NCBI GenBank assembly: GCA_947377285.1
Contig: CANCFT010000003.1
Location: 1-64,000, forward strand
Direction: 5' to 3'
Source: Bacteriovoracaceae bacterium
GTDB taxonomy: Bacteria; Bdellovibrionota; Bacteriovoracia; Bacteriovoracales; Bacteriovoracaceae
DNA length: 64,000 bases
This document shows positions 52,498 through 61,323 of the stretch, one piece after another. Below the pieces are notes generated by a model. That model was not told where the DNA came from. It saw only the letters and a list, made by a program, of their open reading frames with translations, and searched no databases. Each line of letters opens with the position of its first letter. Positions within the stretch are counted from its first letter, which is position 1. The translations under genes and the position numbers were made by a program.

Positions 52498-53340
52498 TTA
52501 TTTGTTTTCAGAAGCAACATTTCGTAAAGGGACATAATAAATAGTAAAACCTGCAAATATTAAATTTGGATTCCTGATAAGTGGACGGTTATTGTCATAG
52601 ATTTTTTTCCATTTTTTCATTGTGCCATACTTGTCCATAGAAATCAGCTGAAGTGTATCTTTTTTTTTCACCATATAAGGAAGACCATTTGGCTGCCAAG
52701 CAATTTTCTCAACTGGAACATAATACTTAAGCGATGTGCCCTGGCTAATTTTTGTATTCGCAGTTCCTTCATTCCATTTTTTCAAATCGCGCCACTTACG
52801 ATAGTCTCCATAAATTTTAAATGCAACTGTCATTAAGGTTTCATTTTTTTGGACAACATACCTCTCTAGTGAGCCGGTTTGTTTAACAGTGCTGTACTTG
52901 TTTTCATTTTGGGTAATTTCTGGCGCGACCTCCTGAGTATTTGCAATCTGATCTTTTTTTATTGCAGGAACTTCAGGGATTGCCTCTGCTGGTTTTTCTT
53001 CATTCATTACAATTTTTTTATCTTCTGGTAAAACTTCAGCAGAAAGAACAGGTTGAATATTCTCTTCATTTGTTTTTTCTGTTTCTTGCACGTTTGAATT
53101 TGCTTCAGTTGCTTGTACTTGTATCGGCAGTTCCTTAATCGCCATTTCATCTGGAACTTTATTTTCTAGAATTGGCTGTTCTTCTACTTTAATTCCTTCC
53201 GGGGAAGGCGATCCAAAAGTATCAACTACAAAATCAGCTTCATCCGCAGGGCGTTGTGCCACAGCTTCCTTACTTGTATTCGACAAACTACAGGCATTAA
53301 TTAAAAATGTGAGTATGATTAATATTCCAAAATTTTTCAC
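52498..53340 (-). CDS. LysM-domain lipoprotein
   Basis: The signal peptide ends INAC (Cys17). A long Glu/Pro/Val-rich disordered stretch (about 25-150) leads to two LysM-type modules: RYVVQKNETLMTVAFKIYGDYRKWRDLKKWN and YMVKKKDTLQLISMDKYGTMKKWKKIYDNN, each ending in YYVP. LysM binds peptidoglycan glycans, so the protein probably tethers the outer membrane to the wall. It is monocistronic, 58 bases upstream of the M48-like lipoprotein gene. No enzymatic domain is visible. Confidence 0.87.
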   Translation of the reverse strand: MKNFGILIILTFLINACSLSNTSKEAVAQRPADEADFVVDTFGSPSPEGIKVEEQPILENKVPDEMAIKELPIQVQATEANSNVQETEKTNEENIQPVLSAEVLPEDKKIVMNEEKPAEAIPEVPAIKKDQIANTQEVAPEITQNENKYSTVKQTGSLERYVVQKNETLMTVAFKIYGDYRKWRDLKKWNEGTANTKISQGTSLKYYVPVEKIAWQPNGLPYMVKKKDTLQLISMDKYGTMKKWKKIYDNNRPLIRNPNLIFAGFTIYYVPLRNVASENK

Positions 53341-53470
53341 TGCTTTTCCCCGATAAGGTCTCTACACATTGTTTTCGGTATTTTTGTTTTAAAGTTTAAT
53401 CTGCAGTGGACCTTTTTTACTTTGATATTTTTGTATTTGCTGTTTTACGCTTCGAACTATAAAATAAGAT

Positions 53471-54511
53471 ATGTTTTTGAAAAAAATAAAATTAACCGCT
53501 CTTTTTTGTCTGATATTTATTTTATTCAGTTCATCCCTTCACGCTCAAAATGTTTTAGATGATATAGAAGAAGAAGATCGATCAGATAATAGCGTCACAA
53601 GTGATGAAGCCCCAAAATTGGTGTCTGAGACTATTAGGTCGATATCAACTTCAAGAAAAATATTTATTATCACCAACAACAATCAATCTTTTACTAGGGG
53701 TGACTTTATTTCCTTACTCCTGGGAAATAAACTTGTCTGCAGGGCGCTCGTGGCCAAAACAAATTCCGATAAACTTTCAGGAATTAAAATCGTTAAAATC
53801 TACAATCTCGTTCTGTGGAAGCAAATCAACGAAGGCAAAGAGGTCTTAGTACTAAAAGGTGATGACAGTTATTACGTGATAAGAGAAAAAGGGACAGATA
53901 AAACCAAAACTGCTCCCAACAAAAAAGATGATTCTAAATTACAAACTGACGAAGATCTATTTAACTCCACTTCTCTTTCTGGAAGCGAAGATGATCTTTC
54001 CATTGAAGAAAACAATAAACGTCTTATTAGACCAGATAATTTAGTCTCAATGAATGTTGGTTTAATTCAAGGCAAAGATGTTGATGGTTCTAATAAAAAC
54101 TATACTCAAATTAACGGAGCTTGGGCATTTCAACTTACAGACAATATTTGGGCAGAAGCTGGAGTTGGGTCAAACACTATTGTCGATTATCCTTTCACTG
54201 GTCTAGATACAAGATTAATTAATATTGAAGTACGAGCAAAATACACTTTCAGTGCTCCCTACTACAGTTATCTTCAGCCCTATGTCGGTTATCAAACGAT
54301 TTTAACAAATTCCCCAGGTGCGGGATCAGACCCCGGAGATGGTTCTCGCTCTCCAGCACAACTCGCGGAAGAATTAAAGATGGTTCAAGATCTTAAAAAA
54401 AGTACCGTAATATTTGGTGTGACTTTTTTGAAAAGGATAGTTCCAGGATGGTTTATACGCGCTGACCTAGGGACTGATATTATAAATGGTGGACTTACAC
54501 TTGAATTTTAG
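53471..54511 (+). CDS. Outer-membrane beta-barrel-like protein
   Basis: A Sec signal peptide (about 1-25, ending LHA) starts the 346-residue protein. An N-terminal region (about 55-130) contains ISTSRKIFIITNNNQSFTRGDFISLLLGNKL. An Asp/Ser/Lys-rich linker follows, then alternating hydrophobic/polar strands (LVSMNVGLIQGK, IWAEAGVGSNTIV, YYSYLQPYVGYQTIL, WFIRADLGTDII) ending in an aromatic C-terminus, GGLTLEF, which is the usual barrel-insertion signal. I do not know its specific role. It overlaps the small lipoprotein gene by at most 26 bases. Confidence 0.75.
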   Translation: MFLKKIKLTALFCLIFILFSSSLHAQNVLDDIEEEDRSDNSVTSDEAPKLVSETIRSISTSRKIFIITNNNQSFTRGDFISLLLGNKLVCRALVAKTNSDKLSGIKIVKIYNLVLWKQINEGKEVLVLKGDDSYYVIREKGTDKTKTAPNKKDDSKLQTDEDLFNSTSLSGSEDDLSIEENNKRLIRPDNLVSMNVGLIQGKDVDGSNKNYTQINGAWAFQLTDNIWAEAGVGSNTIVDYPFTGLDTRLINIEVRAKYTFSAPYYSYLQPYVGYQTILTNSPGAGSDPGDGSRSPAQLAEELKMVQDLKKSTVIFGVTFLKRIVPGWFIRADLGTDIINGGLTLEF

Positions 54512-54677
54512 ATTAATTACCCTATCATTTTTTCTTCTCTTTGCTTACAGCTGTGGTGTTAAATCAAAACCAATTAAACCACCTGATAAAGTCATTGGCT
54601 CATATATTAATTCTTATTTGGATGTTGAAAGTGATAAAAAGCTGCTGGATACAACTAAAACAATTAAGAATAAATAA
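54501..54677 (+). CDS. Small lipoprotein, unknown function
   Basis: From TTG 54501 (behind GGTGGA) it reads MNFRLITLSFFLLFAYSCG, a clean lipoprotein signal with lipobox FAYSC; the track's ATG at 54486 gives five more residues. The mature part is about 40 residues, Lys/Pro-rich (VKSKPIKPPDKVIG). It lies between the barrel protein and folK, touching the latter. Small lipoproteins of this type are sometimes annotated as LptM/YifL-like because of the GxKxxPxxPP start, but identity is too short to be sure. Confidence 0.65.
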   Translation: MNFRLITLSFFLLFAYSCGVKSKPIKPPDKVIGSYINSYLDVESDKKLLDTTKTIKNK

Positions 54678-55150
54678 TGACTTTATCTAATTCAATTTTT
54701 TTATCCACTGGAACAAACCTTGGTAATTTAAAATCAAACCTAGAAAAAGCCAAATTTTTATTGCAAAAACATTTTATACTAATTGCCGAAAGCAGAATTT
54801 ATAAAAGCCGAGCAGTTGATTATTTACTTCAACCCGACTTTTATAATCAAGTATTAGAGTTTCAACTACCGCGAACTTCTGCTGAAGAGGCGATGTCCTT
54901 AATTTTAAAAATTGAAAGTGAAATTGGGAGAAATCGAACTATTCCAAAGGGCCCGAGGGTAATTGATATTGATATTCTATTCTGGGGACTTGAGAATTAT
55001 TCAACTCAAAATTTAATTGTTCCTCATCCTCGGTTGTTTGAACGTAGCTTTGTGGTCTATCCATTATCCGAGCTTCCTGGTTTTTCAATTCTTAAAAAAA
55101 ATTTTGAATTTAAATTTCACTTTGACAATGAAGCAAATCCACTTTCGTGA
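54677..55150 (+). CDS. folK: 6-hydroxymethyl-dihydropterin pyrophosphokinase (HPPK)
   Basis: FolK transfers pyrophosphate from ATP to hydroxymethyl-dihydropterin in folate synthesis. The family blocks are SIFLSTGTNLGNLKSNLEKAK, a slightly altered ESRIYKSRAVDY, QPDFYNQVLEF, IESEIGRNR, PKGPRVIDIDILFWG (two metal aspartates) and VPHPRLFERSFVVYPLSEL. At 157 residues it is full length. Its start overlaps the preceding lipoprotein stop by one base. Confidence 0.95.
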   Translation: MTLSNSIFLSTGTNLGNLKSNLEKAKFLLQKHFILIAESRIYKSRAVDYLLQPDFYNQVLEFQLPRTSAEEAMSLILKIESEIGRNRTIPKGPRVIDIDILFWGLENYSTQNLIVPHPRLFERSFVVYPLSELPGFSILKKNFEFKFHFDNEANPLS

Positions 55151-55212
55151 TTGACCTAAGTCCCCCACACTACTTATAATTTTATTATTCTATACATTTA
55201 CACGGATCGTTT

Positions 55213-56352
55213 ATGGATTTTAGTTATACGCCTGAACAAATTGAGATAAAGGACCTCGCAATGAAATTTGCGAAAAATGAAATGATGCCTAAAGCTCAAG
55301 AATTTGACTCTAAGGCTGAAATGCCTTTTCAAATTTTAGAAAAAGCATGGTCGCTAGGCTTAGTTAATACTTGTATTCCCACCGAATTTGGTGGAAATGG
55401 ATTTAGTGCAATCGACTCAATGATTATAACTGAAGCTCTGGCATATGGCTGTATGGGGATGAATACTGCAATTATGGCAAACGATCTCGCCCTATTACCA
55501 ATTGTTCTTGGTGGCTCTCTTGAACAAAAGAAAAAATTCCTAACACCTTTTACTGAAAAATATAAAATAGCTGCATTTTGCCTAACAGAGCCTTCCAACG
55601 GCTCAGACGCAGGTGGTATTAAAACAAGCATTAAAGAAGATGGAGATGATGTTATTATAAATGGAAATAAAATGTGGATCACTAATGCTGGTTATGCAGA
55701 TTTGTTTGTTTTATATGGAACAACTGACTCATCGTTAAAGCACAAGGCAATCACTGCTGTAGTTATTGAAAAAGGAACTGCTGGAATTGAAATTGGAAAA
55801 AAAGAAGATAAAATGGGTCATCGTTGTTCTGATACAAGAGCTGTAACTTTTAATAATGTTCGAGTTTCAAAATCAAACATTATTGGTGGATTGAATAAAG
55901 GCTGGGGCATTGCCATGAAAACATTAGATCACTCAAGACCCATGGTCGCTGCATCTGCTGTTGGTGGAGCTCAATGTGCTTTAGATCATGCTATCAAATA
56001 TGCCAAAGAGCGAGTTCAGTTTAATGTACCTATCTCTCAACACCAAGCTATTCAATTTATGATTGCGGATATGGCCATGAAAACAGAAGCTTCTAGGCTT
56101 TTAGTTCATAAAGCAGCATGGCTTTTAGATAATCAATTGTCAAACACACAACTTGCTTCTTATGCAAAAGCTTTTGCTGCTGATTCTTGCATGCAAATTG
56201 CAACAGATGCCGTTCAAGTCTTTGGTGGATATGGCTATAGTAAAGAATATCCAGTAGAAAAAATTATGAGAGATGCCAAACTCATTCAACTCTACGAAGG
56301 CACTTCACAAATTCAAAGACTAGTAATTGCAAAAGAAATTTTTACTAGATAA
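55213..56352 (+). CDS. Acyl-CoA dehydrogenase
   Basis: The FAD enzyme takes two hydrogens from an acyl-CoA and hands the electrons to ETF, encoded next. The start FSYTPEQIEIKDLAMKFAKNEMMP, the FAD-binding AFCLTEPSNGSDAGG and MWITNAGYADLFVLYGTT, and the C-terminal MRDAKLIQLYEGTSQIQRLVIA (with the catalytic Glu of YEGT) are typical. Length, 379 residues, is that of short/medium-chain enzymes. Chain-length preference is not determinable. A branched substrate would fit with IcmF elsewhere in the window, but the two are not linked by operon. Confidence 0.94.
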   Translation: MDFSYTPEQIEIKDLAMKFAKNEMMPKAQEFDSKAEMPFQILEKAWSLGLVNTCIPTEFGGNGFSAIDSMIITEALAYGCMGMNTAIMANDLALLPIVLGGSLEQKKKFLTPFTEKYKIAAFCLTEPSNGSDAGGIKTSIKEDGDDVIINGNKMWITNAGYADLFVLYGTTDSSLKHKAITAVVIEKGTAGIEIGKKEDKMGHRCSDTRAVTFNNVRVSKSNIIGGLNKGWGIAMKTLDHSRPMVAASAVGGAQCALDHAIKYAKERVQFNVPISQHQAIQFMIADMAMKTEASRLLVHKAAWLLDNQLSNTQLASYAKAFAADSCMQIATDAVQVFGGYGYSKEYPVEKIMRDAKLIQLYEGTSQIQRLVIAKEIFTR

Positions 56353-56366
56353 TAATAGGAGCTAAT

Positions 56367-57155
56367 ATGAATATTTATGTTTGCGTAAAGCAAGTCCCCG
56401 ACACTGAAACAAAAATCATCCCAAATGCCGATGGAACTTTTATTGAAACAGGTTCAATTAAATGGATCATGAATCCGTACGATGAATTTGCGGTAGAACA
56501 AGCACTTCTTGTCCAAGCGGCCAATGCAGGATCAACTGTAACTGTTTTAAGAGTTGGTAGTGTAAAAGATACGGAAGCCTTAAGAACTGCAATGGCAATG
56601 GGAGCAGATGATGCTTTTCTTGTAGAGGCAGCCGATAATTTAGACTCTTATTCAATTGCAAAAGCACTAAAAGGAGCAATATCTAAATCAGGTAAAAATC
56701 CGGATTTAATATTAACTGGTAAACAGGCTATCGATGATGACTGCTTACAAGTTCCTCAAATTTTGGCAACAATGCTAGATATTCCTTCAGTCTCAGTTGT
56801 TGTTGAATATTCTGGAAGTACAACTGATATAGTAGTTAAGAGAGAAATAGAAGGTGGGGCCCTTGAAGTTTACGGTGTTAAACTTCCTGCGATGATAGCC
56901 TGTAACAAGGGAATTAATACTCCAAGATATGCTTCTCTTCCAGGTATTATGAAAGCAAAAAAGAAACCACTTGTGGTTTTATCTTTGGCGGAAGTTTCCG
57001 TTGTAGAAAGCGACCGTCGTGTTAAATATTCTCATTTTCAATTACCACCAGAAAAACCATCTGGGAAAAAATTCGATGCAACTGACTCTGCTAAAATGGG
57101 TGGCGTTGTTAAAGAAGTCGTTGGACTATTGAGAACAGAAGCAAAAGTTATTTAA
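56367..57155 (+). CDS. etfB: Electron transfer flavoprotein beta subunit
   Basis: EtfB binds AMP and, with EtfA, relays electrons from acyl-CoA dehydrogenases to the quinone pool. MNIYVCVKQVPDTETKI, IKWIMNPYDEFAVEQAL, DLILTGKQAIDDD and the final NKGINTPRYASLPGIMKAKKKPL are hallmarks. Its 262 residues are normal. It follows the dehydrogenase by 14 bases with GGAG upstream. Confidence 0.96.
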   Translation: MNIYVCVKQVPDTETKIIPNADGTFIETGSIKWIMNPYDEFAVEQALLVQAANAGSTVTVLRVGSVKDTEALRTAMAMGADDAFLVEAADNLDSYSIAKALKGAISKSGKNPDLILTGKQAIDDDCLQVPQILATMLDIPSVSVVVEYSGSTTDIVVKREIEGGALEVYGVKLPAMIACNKGINTPRYASLPGIMKAKKKPLVVLSLAEVSVVESDRRVKYSHFQLPPEKPSGKKFDATDSAKMGGVVKEVVGLLRTEAKVI

Positions 57156-57173
57156 AAAAAATAAGAGGGATAT

Positions 57174-58136
57174 ATGGCTAAAATATTGGTATTTACTGAA
57201 CTTCACGGGACACACGTAAAAGGCGTAACATTAGAAATATTGGGAAAGCTTTCTGGTCACACAGTAGAAATTGCAACAATAGGTAAATTTCCCACCGAGG
57301 CAGCAACAGAACTTGCAAAATTTGGTGCGGCTAAAATTCACTCTTTAGCTGGTGCCAATTTAGATAAATACTCCCCTGAAGGCTACTCAAATGCACTCCA
57401 TGGATTTATTTCTAAAGGTGCTTATGATTATGTATTCGCTGGAGCAACTTCACTAGGCAAAGATTTGCTACCAAGACTTGCAACAAAATTTGATGCTGGC
57501 ATGGCCTCTGAAGTGACAAACTTTACAATGGAAGGTGATAAATTTTTTGGAACTCGACCACTTTTTGCTGGAAAATGTTTTGCTAAAGTTGAACTTTCTG
57601 GACCCAAACCACATTTTGTAACGGTTAGACCAAATGCTTTAGGTCTCAATCCTAATCCAACATCTGGAGCTGCCGCTGCAAGCGATTCAACCGTTGATGC
57701 CGGTGCAATGAAAGCAATCATTCAAGAAATTTTAAAAGGAGCATCTGAAAAACTAGATCTAACGGAAGCAAATATTATTGTTTCTGGTGGACGTGCAATG
57801 AAAGAAGCTGCAAATTTTAAAATTTTAGATGAGCTTGCAAATGTAATTGGAGCTACAGTTGGTGCTTCTCGTGCCGCAGTTGATTCTGGATTTGCTCCTC
57901 ATGCTATGCAGGTTGGACAAACGGGAAAAACTGTTGCTCCAACATTATATATTGCGTGTGGAATCTCAGGGGCGATTCAGCATTTAGCAGGAATGAGAAC
58001 TTCAAAGGTTATTGTTGCTATCAATACTGATCCTGATGCGCCTATTTTCACAAAAGCAGATTATGGAATTGTGGGCGATTTATTTCAAATAGTTCCATTG
58101 CTAACACAAGAATTTAAAAACTTATTAGGAAAATAG
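57174..58136 (+). CDS. etfA: Electron transfer flavoprotein alpha subunit
   Basis: EtfA carries the FAD of the ETF dimer. The signature GGRAMKEAANFKILDELANVIGATVGASRAAVDSGFAP and VGQTGKTVAPTLYIACGISGAIQHLAGM..SKVIVAINTDPDAPIF is complete. The 320-residue length is standard. It ends the operon acyl-CoA dehydrogenase-etfB-etfA and is followed by a stem-loop. Confidence 0.96.
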   Translation: MAKILVFTELHGTHVKGVTLEILGKLSGHTVEIATIGKFPTEAATELAKFGAAKIHSLAGANLDKYSPEGYSNALHGFISKGAYDYVFAGATSLGKDLLPRLATKFDAGMASEVTNFTMEGDKFFGTRPLFAGKCFAKVELSGPKPHFVTVRPNALGLNPNPTSGAAAASDSTVDAGAMKAIIQEILKGASEKLDLTEANIIVSGGRAMKEAANFKILDELANVIGATVGASRAAVDSGFAPHAMQVGQTGKTVAPTLYIACGISGAIQHLAGMRTSKVIVAINTDPDAPIFTKADYGIVGDLFQIVPLLTQEFKNLLGK

Positions 58137-58152
58137 TTTAATTATGTTATTT

Positions 58153-58188
58153 TTTGGATCTAAATTATTTTCTTAGTTTAGATCCAAA
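58153..58188 (+). terminator. Stem-loop after etfA
   Basis: TTTGGATCTAAA and TTTAGATCCAAA form a perfect 12-bp stem around a 12-base loop, beginning 17 bases after the etfA stop. There is no strong T-run after it, so it may be a terminator or a 3'-end protecting hairpin. Confidence 0.6.
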
Positions 58189-58289
58189 TAATATACATAA
58201 GCTGAGTATTTTAATCAGCTATCACTACTTCTTTTTAAGTAAAGAAAATTTATTCCGAGAAGAAATACAAATTTAAAAAGGAAATAGTT

Positions 58290-58691
58290 GTGGGTTTTGA
58301 AGCATATTTAAATAAACGAATTATGATTGCAGATGATTTACCCAACATGCGTGAAGATCTTATAAAAATTTTAAAAGGCTTTGGCTTTACTTCGATTAAT
58401 TCAATGCCAGATGGGAAAAAAGCTTGGGATGAACTTTGCTCAGAAGCACAAAATGGAAAACCATACGATATCATTTTTTCTGATATAAATATGCCTTACA
58501 TGGATGGTCTTGAGTTATTGAAGGCTTTAAGATTTTTAGACAGCTATAAAAAAGTACCTATTTTTATGGTTAGCACTGAAAATGAAAAAGAAGTCATTGT
58601 TAAGGCAATCCTTGAAGGAGCAACTGATTATATCATTAAACCATTTACTGCTGACGTTGTTAAAGCAAAATTACTTGCTCGACTAAAGTAA
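58290..58691 (+). CDS. CheY-like single-domain response regulator
   Basis: The 133-residue receiver domain has no output domain. The acidic pocket (ADD at 14-16), phospho-acceptor Asp65 in IIFSDINMPYMDG, the switch Ser/Thr in FMVST and the Lys in YIIKPF are intact. The GTG start follows AAGGAAA. It overlaps the convergent CheA-like kinase by 9 bases at the 3' ends; the kinase could be its phosphodonor. Its target, motor or other, is not visible. Confidence 0.92.
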   Translation: MGFEAYLNKRIMIADDLPNMREDLIKILKGFGFTSINSMPDGKKAWDELCSEAQNGKPYDIIFSDINMPYMDGLELLKALRFLDSYKKVPIFMVSTENEKEVIVKAILEGATDYIIKPFTADVVKAKLLARLK

Positions 58692-61250
58692 GGTTTGTTC
58701 TGGTATTAAAAATGAAAAGATAGTTCCTTTACCAACATGCGATTCAATTTCAATTTGTCCATTTAATCTATCAACGACTTCTTTTATTGCCGACATTCCA
58801 ACACCTCTCCCAGACAGCGCGGAAACTTCATCTCTAGTTGAAAAAAATGGTGCAAAGATCTTATAGATAACTTCTTTATCTGAAAGATTTGAAATATCTT
58901 CTTCTGGATTTAATTTTTGGCAGCGTGAACGAATAATTTTAGGATCAATTCCTGCCCCATCATCTTGAATAATTGTAGATAAAAAATTTCCACCTGGTGA
59001 ATTGATTATGTCGAAACTAACATCTATATGTCCATCAGCACTTTTTCCGTTTGATTGCCTAGTGTATGAGTCTTCGAGGCCATGATCTAAACAATTTCTA
59101 AACAAGTGCACAAGTACGTTAAAAAATTCGAGTAATGGTTCTACTTCGATTTTTAAATCTGAATTATGAAATCTTAATCCGTTAAATTCCTTATTAATTT
59201 TCATAGCAGTAGTTTTACATAAATCATCATAGGCTTTAAAGTAATTTATAATTGGAACCTTTAGGAAATTATCACTGAAATATTCTTTTAATTGCTCATT
59301 ATGTGTTTGAACAACTAGATCTTTCAACTCCAGAATCTTTTGCCTTGGAACTTCAAAGAAACTTTGGTTTGTTGCAAACTTAGTACCCACCAATGCATCA
59401 AAGTCTACTCTAAATGAAACAAATGCTTGTTTTAGTTTTTCAACATTACCTTGCAAGACGGGAATATATTCTGCCTGGTTTATAGCGCTTTCTTTGTTTA
59501 AATTAATTTCAGTTTCAAATCCTCTGGCCATTTGCTGAAGGGAGATCAGACTATAAATACCGAAGCCACCATTAAGAGTATGGAAAAGCATCATCACTAA
59601 ATCAAACTCAATAGTTCCATTTTCAACCGAATAAGCTTTATTAAATTGATGAAATATTTCTTCAACCTCATTAACAAAAGATTCAAACTGTGTTTTATTA
59701 TTTAATATTTTTAAAATCATTGAAACGTAAGCTTCTTTTTCTTTTGCTTTTTCTGTTGCTTGTACTTCGTTTGTTTTATCTGTTGCAATCATTACAATAT
59801 TAGATATTTTCTCTTCTTCATCTCTCATTGGGTAGTAATCAATTTTAACGTTTTTATAGTCCGAGTCCAAATAACTCTTACCAGTTATTTTCTCTCTTGG
59901 CCCTAAACTGATCGCACTTTCAAATGGAATCATTTCTGAAAACAACACCATTGCCCACTGCTTTAAGCTTTGAATATTTCCTTCATCTGTAATACCTAGA
60001 ACCTCTGGCATGCTTTTATCTAGTGGTGATATTCCAAAAATTGGCTCGCAGGCATTCGTAAACATCGGATTACAATTTAACTGACTGTCAAAAACCAATA
60101 ACCCCTGATCAAGTGAATTTACCATTAATGCCATAAAATCATTTGCTTTTTTTAACTCAAGGGTTCTTTGTTCGACCATAATTTCGAGGTTTTTACTGTA
60201 ATCTTCTAACTTTGCAATAAGTTCTTCTTTGTTCTTTAAAAGATCTCTAATTTCAGACCCCATGAAATTAAAGGTGTCACCCAGAATTTTTATTTCATCA
60301 CTACTTTTAATTTCTACTTCAGAATTAAAATCACCTTCTGCCATCTTCTTGGCACCTTCAGTTAATTTAACAATTGGATATGTAATAGATGATGAAAAAT
60401 AAATCCCTGCGATTGTAGCAACTCCCAACAAGAGTGCTGCAAAAAGGATCGTTTTTACAATTAAATGTTCTGTTATTCCAAAAGCACTCGATTTATTAAT
60501 AGAATTCAAGACTAATATTTTATCATTCACAAACACGTATGAGAGTAGCACCTCTTCATTTTGAATTTTAGTTTCAAAAGCTCCTTTTTTACTCGTTTTA
60601 TAATCTATATTATTAAGCCACTCACCATTTTCCTTACGGTCAATTGGACTTTTATATGAAATTATTTTATTTGTAAAAACTCTATCCTTCGAAAACATCT
60701 CTAGTAATTTATTAAAATCTGTAACTGCAAAATACCAATTATCTGCAGATTTCATTTTCGAAAGATTAAGTATAAACTTCACATTCGTTTTTGGTGAATA
60801 TATCCAAGATTTTCCTTTCCCTTTTTGAACTACATCTTTTGTATTATCCAGAACTTCTTTAATCATTTGCTCAGTAGTAACACCCAGTGAGTTGCTAATC
60901 TTGGTAACATTTTTATTATTGACAACTTGTTTTGTTATCAAAACTTGCCCATCTTTTACTGATACAATTCCCTCTAAAATCATGTCAGCTTGGCTGTTGA
61001 TCAATTGATCGTAATCTACCGCCGCATTTTCCAATAATGATGAATTGAATTCTGCACTTGTACTAAGCTCATTTAGCCTATTGTTTATCTGCTCACTTAT
61101 ATTTTCAGCTTTCTTTAATCCATTTTCAAATATGTAACTTGTCTTATCTTCAGTAAATAATTTATATGAATAGCCTAAATTGAATGCCGTACAGAGCAAG
61201 AGCAAGAAGCTTATCCCTAATAATATTTTGAATTTAATACTAAATTTCAT
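58683..61250 (-). CDS. Membrane sensor kinase with HAMP, PAS, Hpt and CheA-type ATPase
   Basis: Domains in order across 855 residues: membrane helix (about 8-28), large periplasmic sensor (30-255), second helix (about 258-282), HAMP (about 283-335, SSSITYPIVKLTEGAKKMAEGDFNSEVEI), coiled coil, PAS (about 378-490), Hpt with His557 in FHTLNGGFGIYSL, and a CheA-type HATPase with LFRNCLDHGLE, QDDGAGID and SGRGVGMSAIKEV. The histidine box reads HTLNG rather than HTLKG. No CheW-like domain follows the ATPase, so it is not an arrayed chemotaxis kinase. It probably signals to the CheY-like protein encoded opposite or to another receiver. Confidence 0.88.
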   Translation of the reverse strand: MKFSIKFKILLGISFLLLLCTAFNLGYSYKLFTEDKTSYIFENGLKKAENISEQINNRLNELSTSAEFNSSLLENAAVDYDQLINSQADMILEGIVSVKDGQVLITKQVVNNKNVTKISNSLGVTTEQMIKEVLDNTKDVVQKGKGKSWIYSPKTNVKFILNLSKMKSADNWYFAVTDFNKLLEMFSKDRVFTNKIISYKSPIDRKENGEWLNNIDYKTSKKGAFETKIQNEEVLLSYVFVNDKILVLNSINKSSAFGITEHLIVKTILFAALLLGVATIAGIYFSSSITYPIVKLTEGAKKMAEGDFNSEVEIKSSDEIKILGDTFNFMGSEIRDLLKNKEELIAKLEDYSKNLEIMVEQRTLELKKANDFMALMVNSLDQGLLVFDSQLNCNPMFTNACEPIFGISPLDKSMPEVLGITDEGNIQSLKQWAMVLFSEMIPFESAISLGPREKITGKSYLDSDYKNVKIDYYPMRDEEEKISNIVMIATDKTNEVQATEKAKEKEAYVSMILKILNNKTQFESFVNEVEEIFHQFNKAYSVENGTIEFDLVMMLFHTLNGGFGIYSLISLQQMARGFETEINLNKESAINQAEYIPVLQGNVEKLKQAFVSFRVDFDALVGTKFATNQSFFEVPRQKILELKDLVVQTHNEQLKEYFSDNFLKVPIINYFKAYDDLCKTTAMKINKEFNGLRFHNSDLKIEVEPLLEFFNVLVHLFRNCLDHGLEDSYTRQSNGKSADGHIDVSFDIINSPGGNFLSTIIQDDGAGIDPKIIRSRCQKLNPEEDISNLSDKEVIYKIFAPFFSTRDEVSALSGRGVGMSAIKEVVDRLNGQIEIESHVGKGTIFSFLIPEQTLL

Positions 61251-61323
61251 TTTTTCTCATCAAAAAAGAGAATTTTTTCTCATGTTTTAATTTTATTATA
61301 CTAGAGTATACTAAATAACGATT

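Noticed and set aside
55329-55682. 117-residue minus-strand ORF opposite the acyl-CoA dehydrogenase
   Set aside because: It is an antisense shadow of a well-conserved enzyme and resembles no protein family.
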